This document shows, piece after piece, positions 43,857 to 51,503 of a stretch of DNA of 64,000 nucleotides. How positions within the stretch are numbered: position 1 is the stretch's first letter; each line of letters opens with the position of its first letter. Origin of the DNA: DASZTV01 sp035548125 (GTDB lineage: Bacteria; Actinomycetota; Actinomycetes; JAFAQI01). The stretch is from assembly GCA_035548125.1 (NCBI GenBank), contig DASZTV010000066.1, forward strand, positions 23,311-87,310, in the 5' to 3' direction. The notes beneath the pieces are model-generated. The model was not told the DNA's origin. It searched no databases and worked only from the letters and a program-made list of their open reading frames with translations. A program made the translations under genes and the position numbers.

Positions 43857-45962
43857 GTGAGATTTTCGGCACCGCTCAGGACAGGTTCACCGGTGCAGCG
43901 CATCACACGGCTGGCGCTCGCCACGGTGACGATCGCCGCTTCGTTGGTGCTGTGTCCCTTCAACGTCTCCATCGCGGCCGCGACGGACTGTCCGCAGTAC
44001 GTCTTCATCGGCGCGCGCGGAAGCGGGCCGGAGAAGGTCGGCGTCAACGACCACAACCTGGGCCAGACGCTGGGCGCCGAGTACAACGACCTGATGGACC
44101 TCGTCGGGTCCTACGCAACCGTCGTCCCCGACCCCGTGGATTACCCGGCAAAGGGGGTCATCAGCTTGAGGCACCCAAGCCAGATCCTCACTGGACTCGC
44201 GGCGGGCCTTCAGATTCCTGCGGCCTACCACAAGTCCGCCATGGCCGGCACTGCAGCGACGATCGCAGAGGTCAAGAAATATGCCGCATGCGATTCGACC
44301 AAAGTCATCCTCGCCGGCTACTCACAAGGAGCCCAGGCCGTCGCCGACGCCCTGCAGAGGGACGTCCCCGGGCTCCTTCAATCATCACGAATGCTCGGCG
44401 CGACATTCTTCGCCGACCCGTACTTCAACCCGAAGTCCTGGGCCGACCGTGACACGTTCAGCGGCCATCGTTGGGGGCTGCTCGGGATCCGGCCCGAGTA
44501 CCCGTCTGAGTACCGCGGTCGGGTGTGGTCGTACTGCGGCAAGGACGACCCGATCTGCCAGGGCATCGTCCAGTGCACCTGGCACATCTGTGGGTACGCC
44601 CCGTTCTCATTCACCCGACACACCAAGTACTGGAACGGACCTGAGCCGGAGCAGGCAGCCGAAGAGCTCGCCAAACTGATCAGGGACGACGAGGCCCACA
44701 ACGGAACCCCCCAGCCGGAACCAAATCCAGGCCCACTGAGCGGTCCCCTCGATGTCGCATTCGCGATCGACTCAACCGGCTCGATGGGCGACATCATCGA
44801 CTCGGTCAAAGACGATGTGACGAACCTCGCGGCGACGCTGCGAAACGTCGACCCCGATCTCCGAGTAGGCCTCGTCGACTTCAAGGACGCGGAGCCCTAT
44901 TCGGGCTCGGACGAGGACCCCTATCAAGCGCGAGTAGACCTTCCGTTCTCTAGCGATCTCGACGCTTTCAACACCGCGGTCGACGGACTATCTGCGCAGG
45001 GCGGTGGCGACGACCCGGAAAGCATCAACACCGGAATGATGACCGCGCTCGGCTTGTCGTGGCGCAACGGGGCTCACAAGGAGCTCATTGCGATCACTGA
45101 CACCGACGGCCACGACGTCGACCCGATCACCGGCTACACCGTCAGCGATGTGATCAAGGAAGCACGCGCCTTGGATCCGGTGGTCATCAACGCGGTTCCG
45201 GCCAGTGATGATGCCGACGAATACCTCGCACCTATCGCGGCGGCAACCGGCGGTTCCGACTTCCCGACAACAGACGACGCCGGACCAGCCATTGCGCAAA
45301 CCCTGCAGGCCGCGCAAACCGCACCGATCGCGGCACTGGACGAGCCGAGCGTGGAGGGACCAGCCACCACAGCAATCAACTTCAGCGCCGCCGCGTCCTA
45401 CTCGCCCCTCGGTCGCTCCCTCACCTACGGCTGGGACTACAACGACGACGGCACGATCGACGAAACGACAGACGTCCCTGTCGTATCCCACACCTTCGTG
45501 GGCGGTTACAACGGTCTCATCGTGCTCACCGTCACCGACGATCACGGCCAAAATGCCGTGGCGCAGGAGCACGTCACGGCGAGCGGCCCAGCTCCCGCAG
45601 CGCCGGGGGTCCCGTCCCTCAGCGACCCGCGGGCAGGGAACCATCACATCTCTCTGGTCATCTCGCCGGGACAGGGCGACAGCCCGTCCCTCTACCGCAT
45701 TTCAGACGCCGGCGGACGGCAAGTCCGAATCATCGAGGCAGCCGATGACGCACAACGAGTCGTCGTGAAGCACCTGCCGAACGGCTCACCGATTCGGTTG
45801 CAAGCCGTCGCGATCAACCCCGCCGGGATTTCGGAGCCCAGTTCTCTGACGCGTGCCGTCACTCCCACCCGCCACAAGGTGCGCAAGCATGCCCCGACCG
45901 AACCGACGTTCGGTGGCGGCTGGTGTCAGATCTGCATCAAAGAGCGCGGGCATTCCACGTAG
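43857..45962 (+). CDS. Secreted cutinase-like serine esterase fused to vWA, PKD and FN3-like domains
   Basis: A 701-residue exported protein. A signal peptide ends near residue 43. The cutinase domain (~45-270) has the nucleophile Ser156 in GYSQGAQ, an Asp in GKDDPICQG and His in FTRHTKYW. A vWA domain (~293-480) has the MIDAS-like DSTGSMGD. A PKD domain (~495-580) and an FN3-like domain (~590-680) follow. Cutinases in actinobacteria act on lipid esters; fusion with adhesion-type domains is unusual. GTG start with AAGGGGGG upstream. Confidence 0.8.
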   Translation: MRFSAPLRTGSPVQRITRLALATVTIAASLVLCPFNVSIAAATDCPQYVFIGARGSGPEKVGVNDHNLGQTLGAEYNDLMDLVGSYATVVPDPVDYPAKGVISLRHPSQILTGLAAGLQIPAAYHKSAMAGTAATIAEVKKYAACDSTKVILAGYSQGAQAVADALQRDVPGLLQSSRMLGATFFADPYFNPKSWADRDTFSGHRWGLLGIRPEYPSEYRGRVWSYCGKDDPICQGIVQCTWHICGYAPFSFTRHTKYWNGPEPEQAAEELAKLIRDDEAHNGTPQPEPNPGPLSGPLDVAFAIDSTGSMGDIIDSVKDDVTNLAATLRNVDPDLRVGLVDFKDAEPYSGSDEDPYQARVDLPFSSDLDAFNTAVDGLSAQGGGDDPESINTGMMTALGLSWRNGAHKELIAITDTDGHDVDPITGYTVSDVIKEARALDPVVINAVPASDDADEYLAPIAAATGGSDFPTTDDAGPAIAQTLQAAQTAPIAALDEPSVEGPATTAINFSAAASYSPLGRSLTYGWDYNDDGTIDETTDVPVVSHTFVGGYNGLIVLTVTDDHGQNAVAQEHVTASGPAPAAPGVPSLSDPRAGNHHISLVISPGQGDSPSLYRISDAGGRQVRIIEAADDAQRVVVKHLPNGSPIRLQAVAINPAGISEPSSLTRAVTPTRHKVRKHAPTEPTFGGGWCQICIKERGHST

Positions 45963-46027
45963 GAGTACAAGGCTCAACTGTGGCGGTGTTCGCGCACTGC
46001 GTGCGCTCAACCGCGGGTCGTCGCCTC

Positions 46028-46053
46028 GGGAGAGCGAGCGAGCTCGCTCTCCC
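46028..46053. terminator. Strong hairpin between cutinase gene and tRNA-Ser
   Basis: GGGAGAGCGAG (46028-46038) pairs perfectly with CTCGCTCTCCC (46043-46053) around a four-base loop. It lies downstream of the cutinase gene and of the convergent tRNA-Ser, so it may serve both. Confidence 0.75.
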
Positions 46054-46066
46054 TTGGCTCCTGCCG

Positions 46067-46153
46067 CGGTGGCGGTGGGATTTGAACCCACGGAGGAGTT
46101 GCCCCCTCACACGCTTTCGAGGCGTGCTCCTTCGGCCGCTCGGACACGCCACC
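46067..46153 (-). tRNA. tRNA-Ser (anticodon CGA)
   Basis: On the minus strand: acceptor GGTGGCG/CGCCACC, anticodon stem CACGC/GCGTG with loop CTCGAAA giving CGA, a long variable arm, T-arm GTGGGTTCAAATCCCAC. CCA is not encoded. Reads UCG. Confidence 0.95.
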
Positions 46154-46178
46154 GGCGAAGAGCCTAGCCCGTCCGACC

Positions 46179-46637
46179 TCAGCGGCGGGCCGCGAACCAG
46201 GCCGCCAGCACCTCACCGCACTCGTCGGCGAGCACCCCGGAAATGACCTCCGGGCGGTGGTTGAGCCGGCGGTCGCGGACCACGTCCCACAGCGATCCGA
46301 CGGCGCCCGCCTTCGGGTCCGCCGCGCCGTAGACCACACGGTCGAGTCGGGAGAGCACCGTCGCGCCGGCACACATCGTGCACGGCTCCAACGTCACCAC
46401 CAGCGTCAGCCCGTCGAGCCGCCATGAGTCGCGCTCAGCGGCCGCCTCGCGGATCGCGAGGATCTCGGCGTGTGCCGTCGGGTCGCCGTCGGCCTCGCGC
46501 CGGTTGTGACCGCGACCGACCACGCGGCCGTCGTGGGCGAGGACAACGGCTCCGATCGGGACATCCCCGACCGCCTCGGCCTTGGCCGCTTCGTCAAGCG
46601 CAAGCCGCATCGCAGCGGCGTACGACGTCTCCTCCAA
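46179..46637 (-). CDS. tadA: tRNA-specific adenosine deaminase (A34 to I34)
   Basis: A 152-residue zinc enzyme that makes inosine at the tRNA wobble position. Active-site motifs HAEILAIREA (His and catalytic Glu) and PCTMCAGA (two Cys ligands). A TTG at 46637 was preferred because it includes the SYAAAMRLAL helix expected in the family; the first ATG is at 46610. Two associated-protein genes lie directly upstream in the same direction. Homologue by position: Rv3752c. Confidence 0.93.
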   Translation of the reverse strand: MEETSYAAAMRLALDEAAKAEAVGDVPIGAVVLAHDGRVVGRGHNRREADGDPTAHAEILAIREAAAERDSWRLDGLTLVVTLEPCTMCAGATVLSRLDRVVYGAADPKAGAVGSLWDVVRDRRLNHRPEVISGVLADECGEVLAAWFAARR

Positions 46638-46645
46638 CGCTGGTG

Positions 46646-47164
46646 CTACTCGCCGCGCAGCTTCTCCAGGACATCGAGGCAGCCCGCCGCCTCGCACAAC
46701 GCCGCGATGATGTCAGCGGGCAGCGCACCCTCCTCGGCGCACAGCTCCAGCATCCGGGACGCCGACGTCCCCAGGTCGCTCATCAGTCCGGCATCGCCCA
46801 CCGGGTCGCCATCCGCCAGGGCCGGCTCGTCGTCCTCGTCGTCGACCTCATCGTCCTCGTCGACCTCGTCGTCGTCGGTGGCCACCTCGATCGCGCCCTC
46901 GGCGAGCATGGCCGCGATCTCACTGGACACGACGACTCGCGAGTCCGACACGAACACGCGCGGGTCGCCCTCTTCGTCGATCCGTACGACGGCGAACCAC
47001 TCGTCGTCCTGCTCGACGAACAACAAGCCGGTGTCCGCGTCGTCGCCGATCACCTCGCGAACCATCTCGACGACGCCGTCGAGGTCTTCGAGGTCCTCGA
47101 GGGACACGTCGTCGCCGAACCACGCGGTGTCCACGCGAGCGAGCGTCGAAGCCACGTATGTCAC
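46646..47164 (-). CDS. tRNA adenosine deaminase-associated protein
   Basis: A 172-residue acidic protein of the actinobacterial family found next to tadA (Rv3753c-like). It has a run of Asp/Glu in the middle (DDEVDEDDEVDDEDDE) and the segment ADIIAALCEAAGCLDVLEKLRGE. It ends nine bases before tadA, so the two are co-transcribed. Function unknown; perhaps a stabiliser or regulator of the deaminase. Similar in length and fold pattern to the next upstream gene. Confidence 0.8.
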   Translation of the reverse strand: MTYVASTLARVDTAWFGDDVSLEDLEDLDGVVEMVREVIGDDADTGLLFVEQDDEWFAVVRIDEEGDPRVFVSDSRVVVSSEIAAMLAEGAIEVATDDDEVDEDDEVDDEDDEPALADGDPVGDAGLMSDLGTSASRMLELCAEEGALPADIIAALCEAAGCLDVLEKLRGE

Positions 47165-47204
47165 CTACAGCACCTCACTGGTCGGGGCGGATCAGGCACG
47201 TCGG

Positions 47205-47693
47205 TCAACTGATCGCCAGTTCAAGAGCGCGATCGTAGACGTCGGCGAACCCGAGGCGGTCCGCGACGCTGAGCAACATCTCATCGGCGTACGCGTCGAG
47301 GTCATCGAGCAGCACCCCGAGCTCCATCTCGTTCAGACCGAGGTCGGCGAAGATCCCGATGTCGCCGGCCGGCCAGATGTCCTCGCCCTCCTCGTCGTCC
47401 GGTGTGTCGATGCCGAGCCGATCGGTGACCTGGCGCGCGAGATCCCACGCCACCGCCGCCGATGCATCCGACAGCATCATCCGCACCTCGTCACCGCTTA
47501 CCCGCAACGCCACGAAGAACTCATCAGCGACGTTGACCAGGGCGATTGCCCCGTTGTCCGCGGGCTGCTGGCGCAGCACCCGGATGAGTGCGTCGAGGTC
47601 GTCGGTGATTCGCTCCGGAAGCACATCGGATCGCCACGATCCGTCCTCCCGGTAGACGACGACAGCCACCGTGTCGCGTGCCTGTCCGCCCAT
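47205..47693 (-). CDS. Paralogous tRNA adenosine deaminase-associated protein
   Basis: A 162-residue acidic protein of the same family as the gene at 46646-47164: both have a beta-rich N-terminal half (VAVVVYREDGSWRSDVLPE), followed by an acidic region and a helical C-terminus (LLSVADRLGFADVYDRALELA). The ATG at 47693 has a perfect AGGAGG nine bases upstream. It lies 40 bases before the other paralogue. Two copies in tandem suggest a heterodimer or a duplicated partner of TadA. Confidence 0.75.
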   Translation of the reverse strand: MGGQARDTVAVVVYREDGSWRSDVLPERITDDLDALIRVLRQQPADNGAIALVNVADEFFVALRVSGDEVRMMLSDASAAVAWDLARQVTDRLGIDTPDDEEGEDIWPAGDIGIFADLGLNEMELGVLLDDLDAYADEMLLSVADRLGFADVYDRALELAIS

Positions 47694-47774
47694 GGCCGTC
47701 GCCTCCTCTTGTCGGCATCGTGACACGTCCGACAGGCGCCGCCAAGAGCAGAATGACCAGGAGAAATCGGGGGC

Positions 47775-47966
47775 TTAGGACTCGGGTTCTCCACCCGTCT
47801 CAGCGGGTACGCCGCCAAGCTGGCTCGGCGTCCCAGTCCCGATCAGGGACAGCGTCCACGCCCGACGGCAGGACTGGCACCACCAGCCGCCGTGCCGGTC
47901 GGCGTAGGGCTGCAGGTCTTCGTCACCGCAGTACGGGCAATAGAACGGGACCGCCCGTTGACTCAC
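47775..47966 (-). CDS. Small zinc-ribbon protein in the sulfite-reduction operon
   Basis: A 63-residue protein starting at GTG, with two CxxC knuckles: YCPYCGDEDLQPY and WWCQSCRRAW. It lies 47 bases downstream of the sulfite reductase gene in the same direction. A similar small zinc-ribbon gene follows sulfite reductase in many actinobacteria. Function unknown; perhaps metal or redox handling. Confidence 0.75.
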   Translation of the reverse strand: MSQRAVPFYCPYCGDEDLQPYADRHGGWWCQSCRRAWTLSLIGTGTPSQLGGVPAETGGEPES

Positions 47967-48013
47967 CGACTCACCGTCCCACCTCGGTAGTACCGCCAAC
48001 AGCGCGAAAGGAG

Positions 48014-49657
48014 CTACTGAACCAGCGCTTCGTCGGCCCGGCGCACCCAGGTCGCGAACCGCTCGCCATCCGCGCGGTCGGCGAGGTAGTTGCGCAACAC
48101 GCGTTCTACGTAGTCCGGCAGCTCGGCCGCAGTCACCTTCAACCCGCGCAGCTTGCGACCGACACCGGCGTCGTAGCCGAGAGCGCCACCGAGGTGTACC
48201 TGGAAGCCCTCGCCGCCGTCGACGATCATCCCCTTCAGCCCGATGTCGGCGACCTGGAAGCGGGCGCACGCGTTGGGGCAGCCGTTGACCGCGATCTGGA
48301 TCGGGGTGTCGAAGTCGGGCAGCCGCTTGTCGAGCTCGTTGTAGAGCTCGATCGCCCGCGCCTTCGTCTCGACGATCGCGAGCTTGCAGAACTCCAGCCC
48401 GGTGCACGCGATGGCGCCACGGCGGAACGGGCTCGGGTTGACCGCCAGGTCACGTGACTCGAGGTCGCCGACGAGGACGTCGACCTCGCCGTCCGGGACG
48501 TCGAAGATGACCATCTTCTGCTCGACTGTCAACGCGACTCGACCGCTCCCGTGCCGCTCTGCCAGATCAGCCAGCGCGGCGAGTTCGGTGCCGTTGCTGC
48601 GCCCGGTCCGGAACGCGAAGCCGACGTAGTTGTTGCCGTCCTTCTGCTTGTTCACGCCGACGTGGTCGCGCGGACCCGGCGCGGGCTTGGCCTCAGGGCC
48701 GTCCTCGAGCTTTCGGCCGAGGAACTCCTCACCCTCGAGGATCTCGCGGAACTTCTCGACGCCCCAGTCGTCGACGAGGAACTTCAAACGGGCGCGGTTG
48801 CGCGAGCGGCGGTAGCCCCACTCGCGGAAGACCTTCGTCACGCCGGCCCAGACCTCGACGGCGTCCTCCGGCGGCACGAAGACCCCGAGCCGCTGCGCGA
48901 GCTTCGGGTTCGTCGACAGCCCGCCACCGACCCACAGGTCGAACCCGAGCCGGCCGTCGTCGTGACGCACGCCGACGAAGGACACGTCGTTGATCTCGTG
49001 CAGCGTGCAGTGCTTCGAGCACGCGCTGACCGCGGTCTTGTACTTGCGCGGCAGGTTGGAGAACTCCGGGTTGAGCAAGCCGAACTTGTTCACTGCAAGC
49101 AGTGCCTCGGTTGCGTCGAAGATCTCGTCCGCCTCGACGCCGGCCACCGGGCACCCGAGCATGTTGCGAGGGGTGTCGCCGCACGCCTCACCGGTCGACA
49201 GCCCTACCTCTTCGAGCCGACGCCAGATCTCGGGAACGTCCTCGATCCGAATCCAGTGCAGCTGGATGTTCTGCCGATCGGTGATGTCCGCCAGGTCACG
49301 GCCGAACTCGGTCGCGATCTGAGCGATCACGCGAAGCTGGTGGTTGCTGAGCAGGCCGCCTGGGATGCGGATCCGCATCATGAAGTAGGAGTCGTCGAGC
49401 TCTTCCGGCTCGAGGATCGCGGTCTTGCCGCCGTCGATTCCCTGACGCCGCTGGGTGTAGAGGCCCCACCAGCGCATCCGGCCGCGCAGGTCGCTCGCGT
49501 CGATCGAGTCGAAGCCCGCCTTCGAGTAGATGTTCTCGATCCGGGCGCGGACGTTCAGGCCGTCGTCGTCCTTCTTGAACCGCTCCTGCGGGGTCAGCGG
49601 CTCGAGGTGGCCCATGGCCCACTGGCCCTGACCGGCGCTGCGGCGTGCGGGTGGCAT
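48014..49657 (-). CDS. Ferredoxin-dependent nitrite/sulfite reductase
   Basis: A 547-residue siroheme enzyme. N-terminal and central siroheme-domain segments (RRQGIDGGKTAIL, NIQLHWIRIED, CGDTPRNMLGCPVAG), and the C-terminal cluster motifs CTGLEFCK and NGCPNACAR that bind the [4Fe-4S]/siroheme. The mycobacterial relative is the sulfite reductase, which has a Tyr-Cys crosslink; Tyr in GLYTQRR and Cys in EACGDTPRN are present here. The neighbours (APS reductase, sirohydrochlorin chelatase) point to sulfite rather than nitrite as the substrate. ATG 49657; the longer ORF upstream covers the divergent promoter. Confidence 0.9.
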   Translation of the reverse strand: MPPARRSAGQGQWAMGHLEPLTPQERFKKDDDGLNVRARIENIYSKAGFDSIDASDLRGRMRWWGLYTQRRQGIDGGKTAILEPEELDDSYFMMRIRIPGGLLSNHQLRVIAQIATEFGRDLADITDRQNIQLHWIRIEDVPEIWRRLEEVGLSTGEACGDTPRNMLGCPVAGVEADEIFDATEALLAVNKFGLLNPEFSNLPRKYKTAVSACSKHCTLHEINDVSFVGVRHDDGRLGFDLWVGGGLSTNPKLAQRLGVFVPPEDAVEVWAGVTKVFREWGYRRSRNRARLKFLVDDWGVEKFREILEGEEFLGRKLEDGPEAKPAPGPRDHVGVNKQKDGNNYVGFAFRTGRSNGTELAALADLAERHGSGRVALTVEQKMVIFDVPDGEVDVLVGDLESRDLAVNPSPFRRGAIACTGLEFCKLAIVETKARAIELYNELDKRLPDFDTPIQIAVNGCPNACARFQVADIGLKGMIVDGGEGFQVHLGGALGYDAGVGRKLRGLKVTAAELPDYVERVLRNYLADRADGERFATWVRRADEALVQ

Positions 49658-49697
49658 AAAAGATCGACTTCCTACGTTCTGAGGAGCGTGAGGGAGA

Positions 49698-49716
49698 TGA
49701 GACAGGCTCTGTCTCA
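49698..49716. promoter_or_regulatory. Candidate operator between sulfite reductase and cysH genes
   Basis: Perfect inverted repeat TGAGACAG-GCT-CTGTCTCA, eight bases on each side of a three-base spacer, 41 bases before the sulfite reductase start and about 70 before the divergent leader peptide. The size and place suit a regulator of sulfur assimilation acting on both directions. The protein is unknown. Confidence 0.55.
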
Positions 49717-49748
49717 AAGGGCGGAGTCTCGAAGCGTGGGACAGATCT

Positions 49749-49778
49749 GGTGACGCAGATCTTGTCCTGTGGCAGACT
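49749..49778 (+). promoter_or_regulatory. Candidate promoter of the leader peptide-cysH transcript
   Basis: A -10-like CAGACT (49773-49778) ends six bases before the leader-peptide ATG, and GGTGAC (49749-49754) lies 18 bases upstream as a possible -35. This suggests a leaderless start for the peptide. Confidence 0.4.
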
Positions 49779-49784
49779 ACCTCC

Positions 49785-49865
49785 ATGTCCTCACGCGTGC
49801 TCCTGGTGGCGCGGCTGCATGTCGATCTGCAGCGCGTCTCGAGCGCCGTGTGTCGCATGCGCTGA
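49785..49865 (+). CDS. Cysteine-responsive leader peptide upstream of cysH
   Basis: A 26-residue ORF, ATG to TGA, containing ARLHVDLQRVSSAVCR. This matches the widespread actinobacterial 'putative leader peptide' pattern (RxHVDLxRxxSAxC) found ahead of sulfur-assimilation genes. The single cysteine codon near the end suggests that charged tRNA-Cys controls ribosome passage and so downstream expression. The cysH GTG begins 42 bases after the stop. Confidence 0.8.
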   Translation: MSSRVLLVARLHVDLQRVSSAVCRMR

Positions 49866-49907
49866 TCTCACGCGCCGCGACCCTTCTAGCTTTCCGAGGA
49901 CAAACTC

Positions 49908-50684
49908 GTGACTACCCCTGTGAGTGACGTCACAAGCGCTTCGCCGTACCCGTCCGGCCTCTCGTTTCTGCACGACGAGACGACGACCGCGCTGGAAGAC
50001 CTGTACGACGACTCCGACGGGTTGCTGCACCTCGCAAAGCACGCGGGTGTGGCGCTCGAAGGTGCGACCCCGCAGGAGATTCTTCGCTGGGCACACGACC
50101 GGTTCGGTCAGCGTTTCGCTGTCGCCGCCTCGATGGCCGACGGCGTGATGGCTCACCTGGCGGGGACGGTGGCGCCCGGGGTGCGGGTGCTGTTCCTGGA
50201 CACCGGCTACCACTTTCCCGAGACGATCGGCACGGCCGACGCCGTGGAAGCGACTCTGCCCATCGATCTGGTGCGGGTGACGCCGCACCTGACGGTGTGC
50301 GAGCAGGACGCGGCGTTCGGCAAGGACCTGTTCGCCCGGGACCCGGACCTGTGCTGTGCGATGCGCAAGGTCGCGCCGCTGACCAAGGCGCTCGCGCCCT
50401 ACGTCGCGTGGGCGTCCGGACTGCGACGCGACGAGTCGGAGACCCGTGCCAACGTCAAGGTCGTCGAGTGGGACGAGCGTCACCAAATGGTGAAGATCAA
50501 CCCGATCGCGGCCTGGACGCAGGACGATGTCGACCGCTACACGCGCGACAACAACGTGCTGGTGAACCCGCTGATCTCCGAGGGCTACGGCTCGATCGGT
50601 TGCGCTCCCTGCACCCGCAAGGGTGAGGGTCGCTCCGGACGCTGGCTAGGCATGCCCAAAGTCGAATGTGGGTTGCACGAATAG
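49908..50684 (+). CDS. cysH: Adenylylsulfate (APS) reductase
   Basis: A 258-residue enzyme that reduces APS to sulfite. Fe-S cysteine motifs Cys149-Cys150 (DLCCAM) and Cys232-x2-Cys235 (CAPC) mark an APS-type (not PAPS-type) reductase, and Cys254 in KVECGLH is the catalytic nucleophile. Pyrophosphatase-loop features include DTGYHFPET and GLRRDESETR. GTG start with GAGGA upstream. Divergent from sulfite reductase, followed by cbiX. Confidence 0.93.
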   Translation: MTTPVSDVTSASPYPSGLSFLHDETTTALEDLYDDSDGLLHLAKHAGVALEGATPQEILRWAHDRFGQRFAVAASMADGVMAHLAGTVAPGVRVLFLDTGYHFPETIGTADAVEATLPIDLVRVTPHLTVCEQDAAFGKDLFARDPDLCCAMRKVAPLTKALAPYVAWASGLRRDESETRANVKVVEWDERHQMVKINPIAAWTQDDVDRYTRDNNVLVNPLISEGYGSIGCAPCTRKGEGRSGRWLGMPKVECGLHE

Positions 50685-50749
50685 TCAGCTGCACGCTGGC
50701 GGCGTACTTCCTCGCGCCTTGCCAGCGCACACCTGCCTATTCGTGACTC

Positions 50750-51346
50750 ATGAGGACCCTCATCCTCGCTGCTCACGGCAGCGCCGATCCGGGGTATACC
50801 GCGGTCTTCGACTGGATCGCTGATCGGATCATCGGCAACCGTCCGGACCTGGACGTGTTCGTGGGCTATCTCGGTCACTGCACCCCGAGGTTGGCGGATC
50901 TGCCGACCAGTGACGCAGTCGTCGTGCCGATGCTCCTCGGATCGACGTTCCACCTGACCGTGGACATCCCGGCAGCTGCGCCGCACGCGATCGTCGCCGA
51001 GCCGATCGGTCCTGATCCCCGGCTGGCGGCAGTCGTCGCCGACCGGCTTGCCGAGGCCGGCTGGACCCCGGGTACGCCCGTGACGCTCGCCGCGGTCGGC
51101 GAGGTGTCACTTACTGACGCTGCCAGACAGCTCGCGGCACTGCTCGACGTCGACGTGACCCCGGCGCTCGTGGGCTCCGACGAGCTCACCGGCCCCGCGG
51201 TGGCCACGTACCTCCTGGCTCCGGGTCACTTCGCCGACGTCATCGCGCGGTGCGGCGCGCCCGTGGTCAGCGCGCCGATCGGCGCCGATCCGCGCGTCGC
51301 CGATGTGGCGATGAGCCGTTACGACAATGCCCTCCCGCTCGTTTGA
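50750..51346 (+). CDS. Sirohydrochlorin chelatase (CbiX/SirB family)
   Basis: A 198-residue protein with two CbiX half-domains. It begins LILAAHGSADPGY with the metal-binding His, VVVPMLLGSTFHLTVDIP with the second His, and later YLLAPGHFADVIA. It inserts iron into sirohydrochlorin to make the siroheme needed by the sulfite reductase. The gene follows cysH by 65 bases and ends at a hairpin terminator. Confidence 0.88.
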   Translation: MRTLILAAHGSADPGYTAVFDWIADRIIGNRPDLDVFVGYLGHCTPRLADLPTSDAVVVPMLLGSTFHLTVDIPAAAPHAIVAEPIGPDPRLAAVVADRLAEAGWTPGTPVTLAAVGEVSLTDAARQLAALLDVDVTPALVGSDELTGPAVATYLLAPGHFADVIARCGAPVVSAPIGADPRVADVAMSRYDNALPLV

Positions 51347-51363
51347 CTTCGGCGAAATGACTA

Positions 51364-51385
51364 GGCGAAACCACCCGCTTTCGCC
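51364..51385 (+). terminator. Terminator hairpin after the sulfur operon
   Basis: GGCGAAA (51364-51370) pairs with TTTCGCC (51379-51385) around an eight-base loop, 17 bases past the chelatase stop. Confidence 0.6.
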
Positions 51386-51389
51386 ATAG

Positions 51390-51503
51390 ATGCAGCGGTA
51401 CCGGTCGACGCACGATCATCGGGTGCCCACTGCGATCGCTGTTGCCCTGGTCCTGGCGGAGACCGTCGCGACCATCCACGTCACCTTCCGGACGCTGAGA
51501 TGA
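51390..51503 (+). CDS. Possible 37-residue ORF coupled to the secreted protein gene
   Basis: From ATG 51390 to TGA 51501-51503. The last bases overlap the ATG of the next gene as ATGA, the usual sign of translational coupling in this genome. The centre is moderately hydrophobic (PTAIAVALVLAETVATI) and could be one membrane helix. No ribosome binding site is evident and it is too short to judge from composition, so it may be a chance frame. Confidence 0.35.
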   Translation: MQRYRSTHDHRVPTAIAVALVLAETVATIHVTFRTLR

